Assembly (NCBI RefSeq): GCF_958298935.1
Contig: NC_084932.1
Coordinates: 19,447,501-19,511,500, forward strand
Reading direction: 5' to 3'
From: Phragmites australis
Lineage: Eukaryota > Streptophyta > Magnoliopsida > Poales > Poaceae
Length of the DNA: 64,000 bases
The notes under the pieces were generated by a model, which worked only from the letters and a program-made list of their open reading frames with translations, did not search any database and was not told the origin of the DNA. Positions 43,173 to 55,075 of this stretch are shown here, in pieces. Made by a program: the position numbers and the translations under genes. Positions within the stretch are counted from its first letter, which is position 1, and each line of letters starts with the position of its first letter.

Positions 43173-43546
43173 TGTATATAGATGCATTTCATTTCTATAT
43201 TTTCTAGGTGCTTGTCTAAACTTTTCAAGATAGCAGTGAACATCGGTTTTGCTTGAGTTGGTGGCCCCTAGTTTCACTCAAGGCATGTAGTTTGGGTTCA
43301 CCATGAATAAGCTTGAGAAGGGAAGTAATATGATAAGATAGATTTGCTTTATGTTATGCATTCACTTGTCATATAGCTTGACTCATGTCTACTTTAATGC
43401 ATTTGTTTTGCATCGCATGTGCATTTGAGGTAGAAAGATCACAAAGGAGAATATTACTTTTTGAGATTGTTGTTCGCTCTCAATGTGAACATACAACCCT
43501 GTAAGTGTGCTTAAATCAATGTTTGTGCTTAATGCCAATTGATTCA
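43173..43546 (+). other. Noncoding tail of Sirevirus E
   Basis: AT-rich DNA after the RNase H stop; no ORF or polypurine tract is seen. It ends at the CACTA terminus. Confidence 0.6.
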
Positions 43547-43810
43547 CACTACTATACAAAACCCTATCATTGCCGGCTAGTAAACCCCTTTCGCCGCCGG
43601 TTTTTCAAACGGCAGTGGGTAATGGGTAGTGATAGTCCCCAACTATCACTGTTGGCTCAAGGAACTGACAGTGAAGGACGTTATCACTGCCGTATCAAGG
43701 CTTGAGCTAGTAGTGATGCCCTGTGTATCATTGCAAGCTGGTGGTTTTGGCGGGTAGTAATGCTCGTGGAATCACTGACGGCTGAATCCTTGAGCCGGCA
43801 GTATTTTGAA
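43547..43810. repeat. CACTA left terminus and subterminal repeats
   Basis: After the CACTACTATA end, motifs such as cattgccggc, aacggcagtg, ggtagtgat, actgacagtga, atcactgccg and gccggcagt recur in both orientations. Such dense subterminal repeats are transposase-binding sites in known CACTA elements. The 3 bases before the end (tca) would be one target-duplication copy. Confidence 0.72.
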
Positions 43811-43991
43811 TCCTCCTCTCTCTCTCTCCTAGCTCTTTGTCCTCCACTCTGTCTCTCCTCCCTCTCTCCTCTTTCCGTCTATCTCTCTCCCTCTCAATAC
43901 ATGCATACAATGAGACACATATTTAATGTAAATCAATAACAAAGACACATTCATTAATACATAGTAATTCATATCCTTCATTAATATATAG

Positions 43992-44896
43992 TGTTGGCAT
44001 AAGAGTTCGTCTTGCCCCAGCAAGTACGGCGAGAGTTTCTTCTAAGGAGGAGACTCAAGCTTGGAGATGAAGTTTAAGAGGAAGGAACACCACGAATGTA
44101 TTGATGGTAGAAAAAATAGGTCGATCTGGGAGGAGTATCACATCGTGACTTGGTGTGTTATCACCCCTGTGTCTTTCTTTGCCATCTAGCTCGTGTGTGT
44201 CCCCTTCCCAGGCGACCATGGCCCACTATTTATAGGGCTATGCGTAACTTGGCGTACAAGTTATCATAATGTACAAATATCTGGGACCCAATCGAATTAC
44301 TAGGTTTTATCCCAGATAACTACTTTCTAACCTATCTGGGAGACAAATATCCACAGTAGTAACTATCGAGGTGCCTGCCCCCTGAAGACGACGAGCCGGT
44401 CGCCAATTGCAGCCTGGTGCTACACTGTCAGGGGTGCCAGGATAGCCTCCATTATGCTGGAATATCAGAGCGGCGTCTATCAGCCTAGGCATTTAATGCT
44501 GGTCACTTCCTTGCAGTCAAAGCACGACCAGTGCTCCCCTTCTGATAGATATTTCCTAAGGCCTGCTGACTCGCCTTGTAGCCTCCGGGAAGGCGGCCCG
44601 AGTAGCTCGAGGTGGGGGCCTCGGGAGGTGAAGGCTTCGGGAGGCCGGGGCTTCAGGAGGCCGAGGCTTCGAGGGACTGAGGCTTCAGGAGACCGAGGTC
44701 TCGGGAGGCTGAGCCTTTGGGAGGCCGAGCTGGTTAAGCCAAGGGAAGGCTTCGCAGGTACGAAGAGGTACAGCGAAGGGATCTGATGACTTCGGAGGTC
44801 AAGCCTTTAGCTGAGGGTCCGGAGATCAAGGCTCCGGAGGGACTTGGATAGTAATCTTCAATCATTATCATCAGGCTGGTTTATTTTCCCCCAACA
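43992..44896 (-). repeat. 3' LTR of the LARD-like element (905 bp)
   Basis: The left edge is TGTTGGCATAAGAG and the right edge TTTTCCCCCAACA. It aligns along its length with 58371-59332, with scattered differences and small indels, including a Gly/Glu-like run of cttcgggaggc repeats near 44590-44730. Confidence 0.88.
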
Positions 44897-45571
44897 GTAC
44901 CCCCTCATTCTCAGGCCCCAATGTTTCGGAGGGAGGAGAGGATGCAGAGAAAAACCAACCCCAGTCTGATATAGTATCAAGGATGCTTGATGGCAATTCC
45001 CTGTCCTTAAGAAGTTTTTTTATTGGGAACAGTGGGCGTCAATGGCGAGGCCCAAGGCTGATGGCCTACTGGTGGTGGCGATCTGCTCTGGAGCTTGTTG
45101 GAGCTGTCATGCACGGTGTTGGGTCCTCAGGCCAGAGGGCGTCGATGGATGTGGTGTACTCCGGGGTCCGTGTCAAGGCCCATAAAGGTTATCTGGATTC
45201 CTTCGGCATGGTTCTTCTTGCCTTTTGAGGTCGCTAGAGTAGAGGTTACGTGTAGGATTAGGGGACCCTACGCGTTGCCTGGCAGGATGAGACGTACCAC
45301 TGTTGTGTTCTGATTGGACAATAAGGGGGGTTTTTTAGGGTCTTGTGCCCACGATCCTGTCACACACCGCAAGGAGTCTGGGTTATTAATGTGACGGGAC
45401 GTCCGTGCGAGAAAACGTGGCATTCGTCATGAAATGCTGCCACGTGCTGGTAGAACGACCGAGGCATGGCCACGATCCCCTCAGGCATTCAATGGGGGAT
45501 ACCGCAATGTTGGTTCCGCTTCATCTTCCGGGCTTACGTGGCTGCTTGGCCTGGGTATAAAGCTAGGGTCA
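44897..45571. other. LARD internal, left part, with polypurine tract and plus-strand TATA box
   Basis: Bases 44897-44912 are the reverse of a purine tract (minus strand GAGAATGAGGGGGTAC). No domain is recognised in the rest. Near its right end, ctgggtataaagc (about 45550-45562) looks like a plus-strand TATA box, about 110 bp upstream (after removing the nested solo LTR) of a plus-strand ORF at 49699. Confidence 0.55.
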
Positions 45572-48500
45572 TGTAACACCCTGATTTTCAGATTTCTCAA
45601 ATTTCTAAAATTTTCCAAGAGTATTGAATAGCTTCACTAGTAGTATAGGTTTAAAACCTATTTTCTTAATCAATCAATCAATATAGGTTATTATTTTGTG
45701 TGCATTGCATGCTGAGTTTTGCTAAGAGCCAGGTAAATGCATTAGAGTTCTTTTTTCTTTTCTTTCTCTTTGGTGTTTTGAGTGAAAAAGATTTTGAATT
45801 TTTTTTTACAAAACTCAGTAGTGAATAAGTTAAGGATCTTAATGGTTGGAATTCAAAATCCTTGAATTCATCATCTATTCAATCCTTTATTATACCTAAT
45901 CCTTCTCTAGCTCAATTCAAATCTTATCCAAATTCTTGTTTTTTAAGATCAATCTCTCCTCTTTCTCAAATTCTACCCAAAATCTAAATTCAAATTCCTC
46001 GTCTACTCCTATTCTTGTTCAACCCCATCTTTTTCGTTTCTCTCAAATTCACTCCAAACTCAATTCAAATTCAAATCCTATTTAAATTTCTCTGCAGAGT
46101 TTCTTTTCTAAATCCTAGATATACCTAAAGTGTCTTTGGGCTTAATCTTACTCAAGTCCAAACCCTTAGCCAAGTCTTCTAGATGGTCCAACAAAGGATC
46201 CACGAAATCTGCAAATTTTCGCGGAGTCCTGGACAACCTTATCTTCTCATAACGTTTTGGAGTTCAAAATGGCCTCAAATGCAAATCTTGACAATACCAA
46301 AGTTGTAGGTCTCGTCGAGAGCTTCGATTTTAACCTATGAAAGTCACCTTTTGGATAATGGAGCTAAGAGTTATGGCCCCCGAAATCAGTGCTGCGCAGA
46401 GAAGTCCGAGTTCAAACAGTTTATCTTGTGGCGCATTTTTAGAAATCAAGATGTCGTTTTCAGAAGTTCCAATGACTACCAAAGTTGTATATCTTTTTGA
46501 GTACTACAATTTAGAATCAAGAAACGTCCAATTTAGAGTCCGGACGATAGAGATATCATCCTCGCAATACAGAGCTGCGAAAATGGAAACCGTAACCGAC
46601 TCGAACTCGAATCCAATTCGTGTTCGGTTTGGACTCCACCTCATCCAGCCGCCCCTAGCCCTATATATATGAGTTGCACGCACTCTCCTACCCCTATTCC
46701 ACGCGCCCAAGCCCTATAAGTCGCTGCTGCCCTACCCGTCCATCACCAGAGAGCCGCTGTTCGCCGGAGTCGACGCCGCCGCCGCTCGTGATGCGCTACG
46801 TCGTCTACTCCGTGAATTCTTCTTCTTCCACCATCAAAGTAAGGTGAGGACCTCTTCTTCTCCTCCCTTACTACTGTTTTAGCATCATACTAAGTCTCTA
46901 GCCAAGCTCTAGCCCCGGCCAAAGTCCAATCTATGCCGCCATTGTCGTCACTGTCGCGGACAGCCGCGAGATAGCCGCGCTGTAGCCGATTGGCATCGAT
47001 GTTCCCGACTGACCAGAGGTCAAATCACCAAGCCCTTTCACTGGTGCATGTCCTATGATGTTCCCCATGCCCTCACCAACTAGGTCGGCCAGTAGATTAG
47101 CCAAACTATCGAAATCAAGGTCGACATATCCGCTGTCCGGTTTCTGGACGCGTTCTGCGCGCGCATTATATTTGCATTCGCGTCCCCCGTCAATCCGAAA
47201 GCCGTATGGATGCACCAACTATGTCACGGCGTGTCCCATGGAGTCTTCTACGTTGCCCTAGGAGCCCATCCAAGTTTATGCAGCGACACGACCAGGACGC
47301 TCTTGCCAACCACAGCACATCGCAGCCATCACCCGTCTCATCTATGCTGATCGTTCTTCCTCTCAGTGGATAATCTACCAAAACCCATGCCATAGCATTG
47401 TGTTCCCAGGTTATATGAACATCCTTGTTCAAACGGTTCCTCAAAATTCATAGCCAATCTCTGGGAACGCGAGTGCCTTCGTTCCTGCATTTGTTCGCGG
47501 TCACCACCAAACCTAGAATCAGTCATCGTTGTTTTGCCGCTACCTTGGATGACCCCTTCCAAAACCAACCATACCGCTGAGTTAGTCTTTCCGCGTTCTA
47601 CACCATGCTTCCCTCGTTTCACTGAAACACCACTGAAGCCGACATCGATGTCTGTGGCCACGTGCCCGATCGTCATCTCCGACGAAACCCGAACCAGCAC
47701 TGCTACATAGAGTGACCAATAGTATGCTTAACCTAGAAGCGCAACCTTCCGCCTTTTTGATCCATCATAGGTGGTTGATACTAGATCTCCGCGTATCCTT
47801 TCTTTAATCCAAGATGGTACTTGCATAGCATGCCAAGTTAGCGCCACATCATTCTCCTTATCCTAGTCAGTGAAGTCTAGTCTGCCCTAAACTTCTTGAA
47901 TCTTGCATAAGGATGTAGTCAAACCTAAGACAGTGATTGTGCAATAAAACCTTTCCCATATGAAGATAACTCTAGTAAACTAGTTTTTCCTTTTCAGCCT
48001 AATCCATCTCCCGAAAGATGTTCTCTTTTCATCTTAACTCCGATTTAGACGATTCTTGCATCTAAACGTTTCTAAAATCATCCCTATCCAACCATATTGT
48101 TTTTAAAGTGTTTTAATGATGTTTGGTATGTTGTTCTTAGAGTTTGCTTTGTGTTTTTTGTCGGTAGTTCTCGCGATTAGTCGATAACGTTCCGGAGCAG
48201 TTCGAGGGACTTCAAGACCAAGATTTCGATAACACTGAGCAGCATTGGGAAAAAGGCAAGTGTCCTTGATCATATTGAACCTATGTTTTTAAATGTTTCG
48301 TTTTACAAAATTGCATGCAATGTCTGTCAATATGATGGGTAGTTATCTATGTTAGGGTTTTCCCTAGATTTTCCCTTATCATCCCTTGGAACCTAGATGG
48401 TTTATGGTTAGGTGTCCTTTGTGGGTAGATTGCTTAGCCATGCTTTTGGGATGTTAAGAAGTGTCATGATCTTGACTAATGAACATATACAACATTGATG

Positions 48501-49651
48501 GTTAATTTGTTAATGGTTTAGCAACATGGAACCTTAGGCCTTGAGCAAAGTGGTTTTGATGGTTGTCATGGTTATGATGTTGGTTTAGTGTTTGCTCAAG
48601 TAACCTAAGTAAGGACCGGTTCATGGAGCGACAACCCAAGAAGTAACGTACCAATCACGAGGCTGATATGGGTAAGGCGTGACATACTGATTAGAGTCTG
48701 TCTAGTGTGTGTTGGGTCAGCACAAAAGGGGGCTTCTGGGTAGGAGATTAGCTTGCGTAAAGCCTGGCGGTGAAACCTAGTGGGCAGACACATACTGAAT
48801 TAGTCTCTGGTTAGTGGAAAGTGTCATGCAGTGATTCTTGGTGGCACACCACTGGCGTGTGTTAAGTGTTTCGCGAACACGGCAACATGGAATTCACTGA
48901 CTCGTGGGGAAAGCTGGACAACCTCTGCAGAGTGTAAAACTGTTATAACAGTTGTGCTCACGGTTAGGAGAGACTTGGATCCTCACATGATTAGTGGGTT
49001 GTGGTTATGAGTTTGGTTGTGGTTATGGTTCTAGTACAGGGAGTACTAGATGGTTGTGGTTATGGTTCTGGTACAGGGAGTACTAGATGGTTTTGGTTAT
49101 AGTACAGGGAGTACTAGAAGGTTATGGTGTGCAAGGTGGGGAGCCTTGTATGCTGGATGCTGAATTGTTTGGGTTACATTCACTTAATAATTGCTTAAAA
49201 CTTTTGAGTCCAAATATGTTTTTATTACTCGCATTTACACAAATAAACCCTTGTGTTAGCCTATGCTTGATATAAGCCTACATATCATTACTTTCCCCCA
49301 CTTTCTGATCGCGTCATGTGCTCACACTTGCTATTTTTCCTATACCATGCGATATGTATGCTGCTGCTCAGTGAGTGAAGCTGTTGAAGACTATCAAGAC
49401 GAGATTGTGACGTTCTAGGCGCGTGTCTCCTGGTCGGTCGCCTGCGGTGTTGTTGGGCACCAGTGCTTCTATTCCGCTGCAGATATCTTCATAGAAGACA
49501 ATATATGTCAATTGCTGTAAGAGTTTAATGTTTATTTAATAAAAGTACTGCTTTTGTTACTTCACCTGTGACGTCCTTATGTGTGTTGAACATCCTAGGA
49601 ATACATAAGCCGCATCTTGTTTTGGCCGTTAAAACTGGGTGTGACAGGTCA
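45567..49651 (+). mobile_element. Solo LTR, 4075 bp, with target duplication ggtca
   Basis: The insert 45572-49646 starts TGTAACACCCTG and ends GGGTGTGACA, complementary ends. Perfect duplications ggtca flank it (45567-45571, 49647-49651). A TATA box (ctatatatatgag, 46661) and a downstream poly(A)-like region (aataaaagt near 49538) fit an LTR on the plus strand. No second copy of the start is seen inside, and no gag-pol motif, so it is best read as a solo LTR of a long-LTR (probably Gypsy) family. It inserted in the LARD internal region. Confidence 0.8.
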
Positions 49652-50641
49652 CCCGGCTGTATTCTCCACAGCCCTACGAGCGAGCAGTTAACCTTGACTT
49701 GAGTATGACGTGGTCTTCGTTGTTATCCTCTTCGGAGATGTCGATGATCTCGACGGCTTCTTCGGGAGTTGGACCGTTTCGGTCGTCGGTAGAGGTGCCG
49801 ATGGCCACGCTACTTCCATCTCTGCAGGGGAGGCGGCTGCCTGCCGCTCCGCCTCGACCTTTGGCTGGGGAGGCCATGCCCGTCGAGATCATCGATATCT
49901 CCGATGACGATGAGGTGATCGACTAGGATCTCCTACACATGGAGAGCAAGCAGGCATCTACGGAGGCGACGGCGAAGGAGGAGGCCGAGAAGGCGAAGCA
50001 GAAGGCCTCGCCGGTGACCTCCTCGGACTCTTCTTCGTCCTCCGATAGCTCGGGAGCCGGCTACTGTATCGGCTTACGCAACGGCAGGCCGCAACTGAGG
50101 CGCATATGCCGTCCCATGCATGGCCCCTGCTGGGAACCGTAGGAGGTGAAGGCGGTCTCCTAGAGGGAGTACTTGGTGAAGTCATGAGGCATCCATGTGT
50201 CACGGTCGACCATAGCCTTGCTGTGGGCTCATGGCTTGACTCAGTCACCTTGTACTCTTTCTCACCCTGTTTTGCTCTGTCGGGGTCTATCTTCTTTGAA
50301 GCAATTTTTGTACTGTCTCTTTTGTAGGTGTCCTCTGGATGTACTAGTTGTTTAATAATATAATTTGGACCTTCGGGAACGATCATGTCTCTTTCTGTAT
50401 CAGAGTGCAAGGGGATCTTTCGAATGGGTGACCGTACGTGTGTGTGCCTTTGTGCCTTCGAGCTATGCGTCTTCGTCCCCTTCAGGAATCTGGTAGTGGT
50501 AGATACATAGGGTAACTAAGGATGGCCGAGTGAAGCAGTGGCGACCTCATTGCTCCTAGTTATTGCGTACTCCTCAGGCTCGGTACTGGTAGGGCCTTGT
50601 TCCAAATTTGTTCAAGATTTCCGACTCAGCGAAGTTCATCT
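49652..50641 (+). other. LARD internal with antisense-type acidic ORFs
   Basis: Two short plus-strand ORFs lie here: 49699-49926, ending in the acidic VEIIDISDDDEVID, and 49939-50142, rich in Glu/Lys then Ser (SSDSSSSSDSSGAGY). They are separated by a stop and 12 bases. They run opposite to the element's gag. A possible poly(A) region (gtttaataatataatttgg) is near 50350. Function is unknown; the position between polypurine tract and gag mirrors the antisense ORF of the Tat element. Confidence 0.5.
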
Positions 50642-53600
50642 AGAACTGTCACGTCCCGAAATCCATAATTGTGTGTTTTAATCCTAAAACATGCAATTTC
50701 AGCTTCATGTTCCAGTTTGGGTCACTGGAGCACTTCACTTTGAGTCAATGAGGTGGGAGAAGGAAAAACTAAGAGAAATAAAGGAGCTGGAAGCAAGTCT
50801 GGACTTTCCTCTAGGTAAATGGGGCCCACTTTGGTGGAAAATATCTCTCTATAGGTGGGCAACAACACTCTCTCTCCCCCTAAAAAGCTTGCCCATACGT
50901 ACTACTCACCCACTCCACCAGATAAGGCTTTTTGAGGAAGCAAGTTGGAGTTGGCTGTCTCTCACTCTCTCTCTTAGGCTCCCTTTTTCCCCTTTTGGAT
51001 CCCTACCTCTGGGAGCAAGATCAAGGTACGTATGTGGTACTCACGTGACCACCAGCTCAAGGACTACCCGTCCATCCAATTTATTTTCAGTTTCCCCGAA
51101 GGAATTCGAGCTGGTTCTGAACTTGTTTGGTGTTCTTTGGGTGAAGCAAGGAAGCAGCAGTTTTTCCACTCTTCTCCAAGCCATTTTCCGTCGTTTCCTC
51201 CTTCAACTGGCGGTCACCAACCTCAGCAAAGGACCTTGGGTGAGTCTGCTAGGCTCCCATGGCAAGTATGCTCATTCTTGGTTGGATAGATCTTTAATCT
51301 GGAACTAGGGTTGCAAAGTTCTTAAAGTTCTGCAGTCTGGGAACAAATGAGGATTTATGTGGATTTGAGTTAGGAATCATGTTGCTAGGCGGTTGAGCAA
51401 AGTCTAGACCCTGTACACCCTTCTAGGCATTTTTACTTTTGATTTAGAGAGACTCCCAGGTTAGTTTAGCCCAGTTTTTCCCTTCGTAATGGCTGCTGTT
51501 CTGGAACTGCGCGAGATTGGGTTTACTGTAGCGCCGAGTACTGTTCACCCGAGCACCCGGATACTGTTCACCGAGCACCCCGGGTACTGTTCACCCGAGC
51601 ACCACTGTACTGTTCACCCCCCCCAGCACTCCCGAGCACCCCGGTACTGTTCACCCGAGCACCCGAGCACCACTGTACTGTCCACCCCCGAGCACCCCCC
51701 AGCACCCCGGGTACTGTTCACCCGAGGACCCGGGTACTGTTCACCCGAGCACACCCGGGTACTGTTCACCCGAGCATCCGAGCACCACTGTACTGTTCAC
51801 CCCCCAGCACTCCCGAGCACCCCCGGTACTGTTCACCCCCGAGCACCCCGGGTACCGTTCACCCCGAGCACCCCGGGTACTGTTCACCTCGAGCCCCCGG
51901 TACTGTTTATCCCGGGTACCCGCGAGTACTGTTCATTCCGGGCACCCCGAGCACGGTTTATCAGGCTTTCCTGATAGCTGATAGCTTGTAAAATTCGTAG
52001 TTAATTCGTAGGGACTCCAAACTTTTTTGAGACCACTTGGAAAATTCTGGTTTGGACAGTACGGTCTTGGAATAATGTTGTCATGTATTGTGGAGCATAT
52101 TTTTTTCTTACATGGTCGCATTTCATACATGCTCATTACATTGCACGCGTTGCTTTCTGTAGTGAACGCCGATCCGTCGATCCCGGAGGCCGTGGGCGAT
52201 CGTGAGGCGTCCCACCTTTCTGATCCAGGGCAGCAAGGCAAGCCTCGTTCATATTGCACCGTGTCTACTTGAAAATTTAATATGTTATCTACGCTTATGT
52301 ATACATTGCATGTGTCGGGTACTGAGTTGGGTAGAACCTATGCCGATGCATTATCCCATTTCGGTCACATGTCATGTGTTGTTCCTAGGAGCCTAGTGGT
52401 GTCATCGAGGTCTAATTTTAGTTCGCTATGCTTAGTGGTACTTAGGCTTTCCGGTAGAAGTCGACGACGGCGTCCACCGTTGTCGCGAGCCTAGGACTTA
52501 TTACTTGTTCACACTTATGGTTGTGTTGACGATGAGTCGGTTTGGTGAGTGGTGAGTTGAGACGAGGTGTGGGCGGTGTTAGGGGTGTCATCTGCTCACG
52601 AGGAGTTCTCAGGCAGTTCGGGGAGGGAACCCGGACACCGTAGACCGCTTGCACCGGTTAAGCACCAATCATCGGTGTAGTCGGCTTTAGCACATACCTT
52701 ACTCACCACATGCTGATATAATGGTAGGCGAGCTGATTACCTTCGCAGACGTGGTCATGTGGGCCTCGTCATAGACGGTGTGAGTCCGGTTTGAGTCCGG
52801 GCTTTTAGCGGTATTAGTTTGCTCGGGGAGTAGTTCTAATACCGCCTCGCCGAGCTATGGTTGATCCACATGGTTGGGCCTGGTTGGGAAAGGTTGTCAC
52901 GGGTACCCCTTGTGCGCATCTTAGCGGGTGGCACAAGCCGTATGGTCCCTGTGTCGTGTGGGTCCAGGAGTATCCCCCTGCAGGGTGTATAATCAGTTCG
53001 AGCTGCCGCGCTCTCGGTTATGAGCATCGCTATCGCTTATCTCCACCGAGCGACCATATTTTGGTCGTAGAGTTTCGATGTGGGTTGTGGCATGGTTGGA
53101 TTGGGTTGGTTTGGTCGGTATGTGGTTGGTGGTTTGGTGGGAATGGTTTGCTTTTATACACTTGTTGTTATATATCTGTTTTGATCAGTTGGTTGGCAGG
53201 GTTTGAGTCGGTGGTTGGTTAAGTCAGTTGCTTACACTTAGAGTCTAGGTTGCTTACCGCTTAATGAACTTAAACATGTCTTAATCCTTGCTACAGCTTT
53301 AAATGCATGATCCTTGGAGTCGAGAATATATATACTCATACTGTGTAAGACTTGCTAGTAACTTCGTACTAAGGGGTGCTGCCCTTAAGTTGCTTTCAGG
53401 TTCGCAGGTTGGCGAAGAAGAGGCAGTGTTCGGCTACTTTGTGCCTGCCGATCAGGGTGGTGGGCAGGAGTAGCACCTTCTACTCCGAACTCTGGCGCTT
53501 TTGGGTATGGAGCCTAAGGGCATACGGCTCCATACTCTTTTGTTGTATAGGTTTTTCTTCCGCTGCATAGTTGTTGTTGTTCCTCTTTTGTTGTAAATTG

Positions 53601-53826
53601 TGGAAGCAGTTGCTTGTTTAATAATGGTAATCCAGTTTAATTATTTGCTCTCTATTAAACTGTGTTGTGATATTTGAGTTGGAAGGCATGTGTTCCGATC
53701 CTGGGCACAAAACACGTGCCGGGACTACCGGAATGGTATTCTGGTTAATCGTCGAGGTTGTGATTATGAATAATGATCCTCCTGATGATTAATTAGAATA
53801 CTATTTGGACGGTTCCTCACAAGAAC
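50642..53826 (+). mobile_element. Solo LTR, 3175 bp, with target duplication agaac
   Basis: The insert 50647-53821 begins TGTCACGTCCCG and ends GGTTCCTCACA, with perfect 5-bp duplications agaac at 50642-50646 and 53822-53826. No second start copy, primer site or coding domain is found. It holds a tandem repeat array at 51530-51960. It is inserted in the LARD internal region, independent of the 4075-bp solo LTR. Confidence 0.8.
51530..51960. repeat. GTACTGTTCACC/CGAGCACC minisatellite in the solo LTR
   Basis: More than fifteen irregular units of about 20-35 bp combine cccgagcacc and gggtactgttcac. The plus strand is open for about 160 codons, but the composition (HPSTRILFTEHPGYCSPEHH) shows only the repeat. 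The same two words occur in the LTR of the Tat element at 34797-35240. Confidence 0.85.
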
Positions 53827-53839
53827 CTTTGGAGACAAG

Positions 53840-55075
53840 CTTTGGTGGTGGTCCTCGACCCTTCGGGTTCCTTAGTCACTGCCCAGCTTCTGAGGCGATC
53901 TGTTTAAAGCATGACGACAACGTCGTTGGAGGCAGAGCCGAAGGCTTGACGGGAGAGGTGGTCCTCGACCCCCTCGGCCCTTAGCCGCTGCTCAGCTACG
54001 GAGGTAGTCCGTTCGAAGCTTGGTGACGGTGTGTCGGAGGCGAAGTCAAGGGCCAGGTGGGAGAGGTGGTCCTCAACCCCCTCGGCCCTTAGCCGCTGCT
54101 CGGCTCAGGAGGTAGTTCGTCCGGAGCTTGGCGACGGCGTGTCAGAGGCGAAACTGAGGGCCAAGCGGAAGAGGTGGTCCTCGACCCCCTCGGCCCTTAG
54201 CCGCTGCCTGGCTCTGGAGGTACTCCGTCTGGAGCATGGCAATGATGTGTTGGAGGCGAAGCTGAGGGCCAGGCGGAAGAGGTGGTCCTCAACCCCCTCG
54301 GCCCTTAGTCGTTGCCTGGCTCTGAAGGTACTCCGTTTGGAGCCTGGCGATGGTGTGTCGGAGGCAAAACCAAGGGCCAAGCGGAAGAGGTGGTCCTCGA
54401 CCCCCTCGGCCCTTATCCGCTGCCCGGCTCTGAATGTAGTCCGTCCAGAGCCTAGCGATAGCGTGTCGGAGGCGAAGCCAAGGGCCAGGCGGGAGAGGTG
54501 GTCCTCGGCCCCCTCGGCCCTTAGCCGCTGCCCGGCTCCGGAGGTAGTCCGTCCGGAGCTTGGCGACGGTGTGTCGGAGGCAAAGCCAAGGGCCAGGCAG
54601 AAGAGGTGGTCCTCGACCCCCTCGACCCTCAGCCACTATCCGGCTCTGGATGTACTCCATACGGAGCCTGGTGATGACGTGTCGGAGACGAAGCTGAGGG
54701 CCAGGCGGAAGAGGTGGTCCTCGACCCCCTCAGCACTTAGCCATTGCCCAGCTCCAGGGGTACTCCATCCGGAGCCTAGCGACGGTGTGTCAGAGGCGAA
54801 GCCGAGGGCCAGGCGGAAGTGGTGGTCCTCGACCCCCTCGGCCCTTAGCCGCTACCCGACTCCGGAGGTAGTCTATCCAGAGCCCGGCGATGGCGTGTTG
54901 GAGGCGAAGCAGAGGGCCAGGCGGGAGAGGTGGTCCTCGACCCTCTCGGCCCTTAGCCGCTGCCCGACTCTAGAGGTAGTCCGTCCGGAGCCTGGCGATG
55001 GTGTGTCAAAGGCGAAGCCCAGGGCCAGGCGGAAGTGGTGGTCCTCGACCCTCTCGGCCCTCAGCCGCTACAATG
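53840..55075. repeat. 108-bp tandem repeat array (about 11-12 units)
   Basis: Units start ggtggtcctcgaccccctcg and recur at 54066, 54174, 54282, 54390, 54498, 54606, 54714, 54822, 54930 and 55038, with a degenerate first pair near 53848 and 53961. The spacing is exactly 108 bp, 36 codons, so one plus-strand frame stays open from 54031 to 55143 and encodes repeats like WSSTPSALSRCPAPEVVRPE. Minus-strand frames are also open in parts. Two further related units are at about 57190-57375. Confidence 0.9.

Larger units (their letters stand above)
37280..43546 (+). mobile_element. Sirevirus internal region E (gag-pol relic, plus strand)
   Basis: The region runs from primer site through gag, protease, integrase, RT and RNase H to a noncoding tail that is cut by the CACTA terminus at 43547. 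No 3' LTR is found for it. It is heavily broken by stops and frameshifts and carries a small MITE and a partial duplication in RNase H. Confidence 0.85.

Noticed and set aside
45572..49646. Possible complete small LTR element rather than a solo LTR
   Set aside because: The terminal TGTAACACCCTG sequence is not repeated near the right end, and no primer site or polypurine tract is visible, so a solo LTR fits better.
51489..51974. A 161-codon plus-strand open frame
   Set aside because: It is produced by the GTACTGTTCACC/CGAGCACC repeat; it has no start context or domain and only repeats HP-CSPEH-type words.
50642..53826. Possible DNA transposon because of TGTCACG and TCACA ends
   Set aside because: The inverted match is too short and the 5-bp duplication, TG...CA ends and lack of a transposase fit an LTR.
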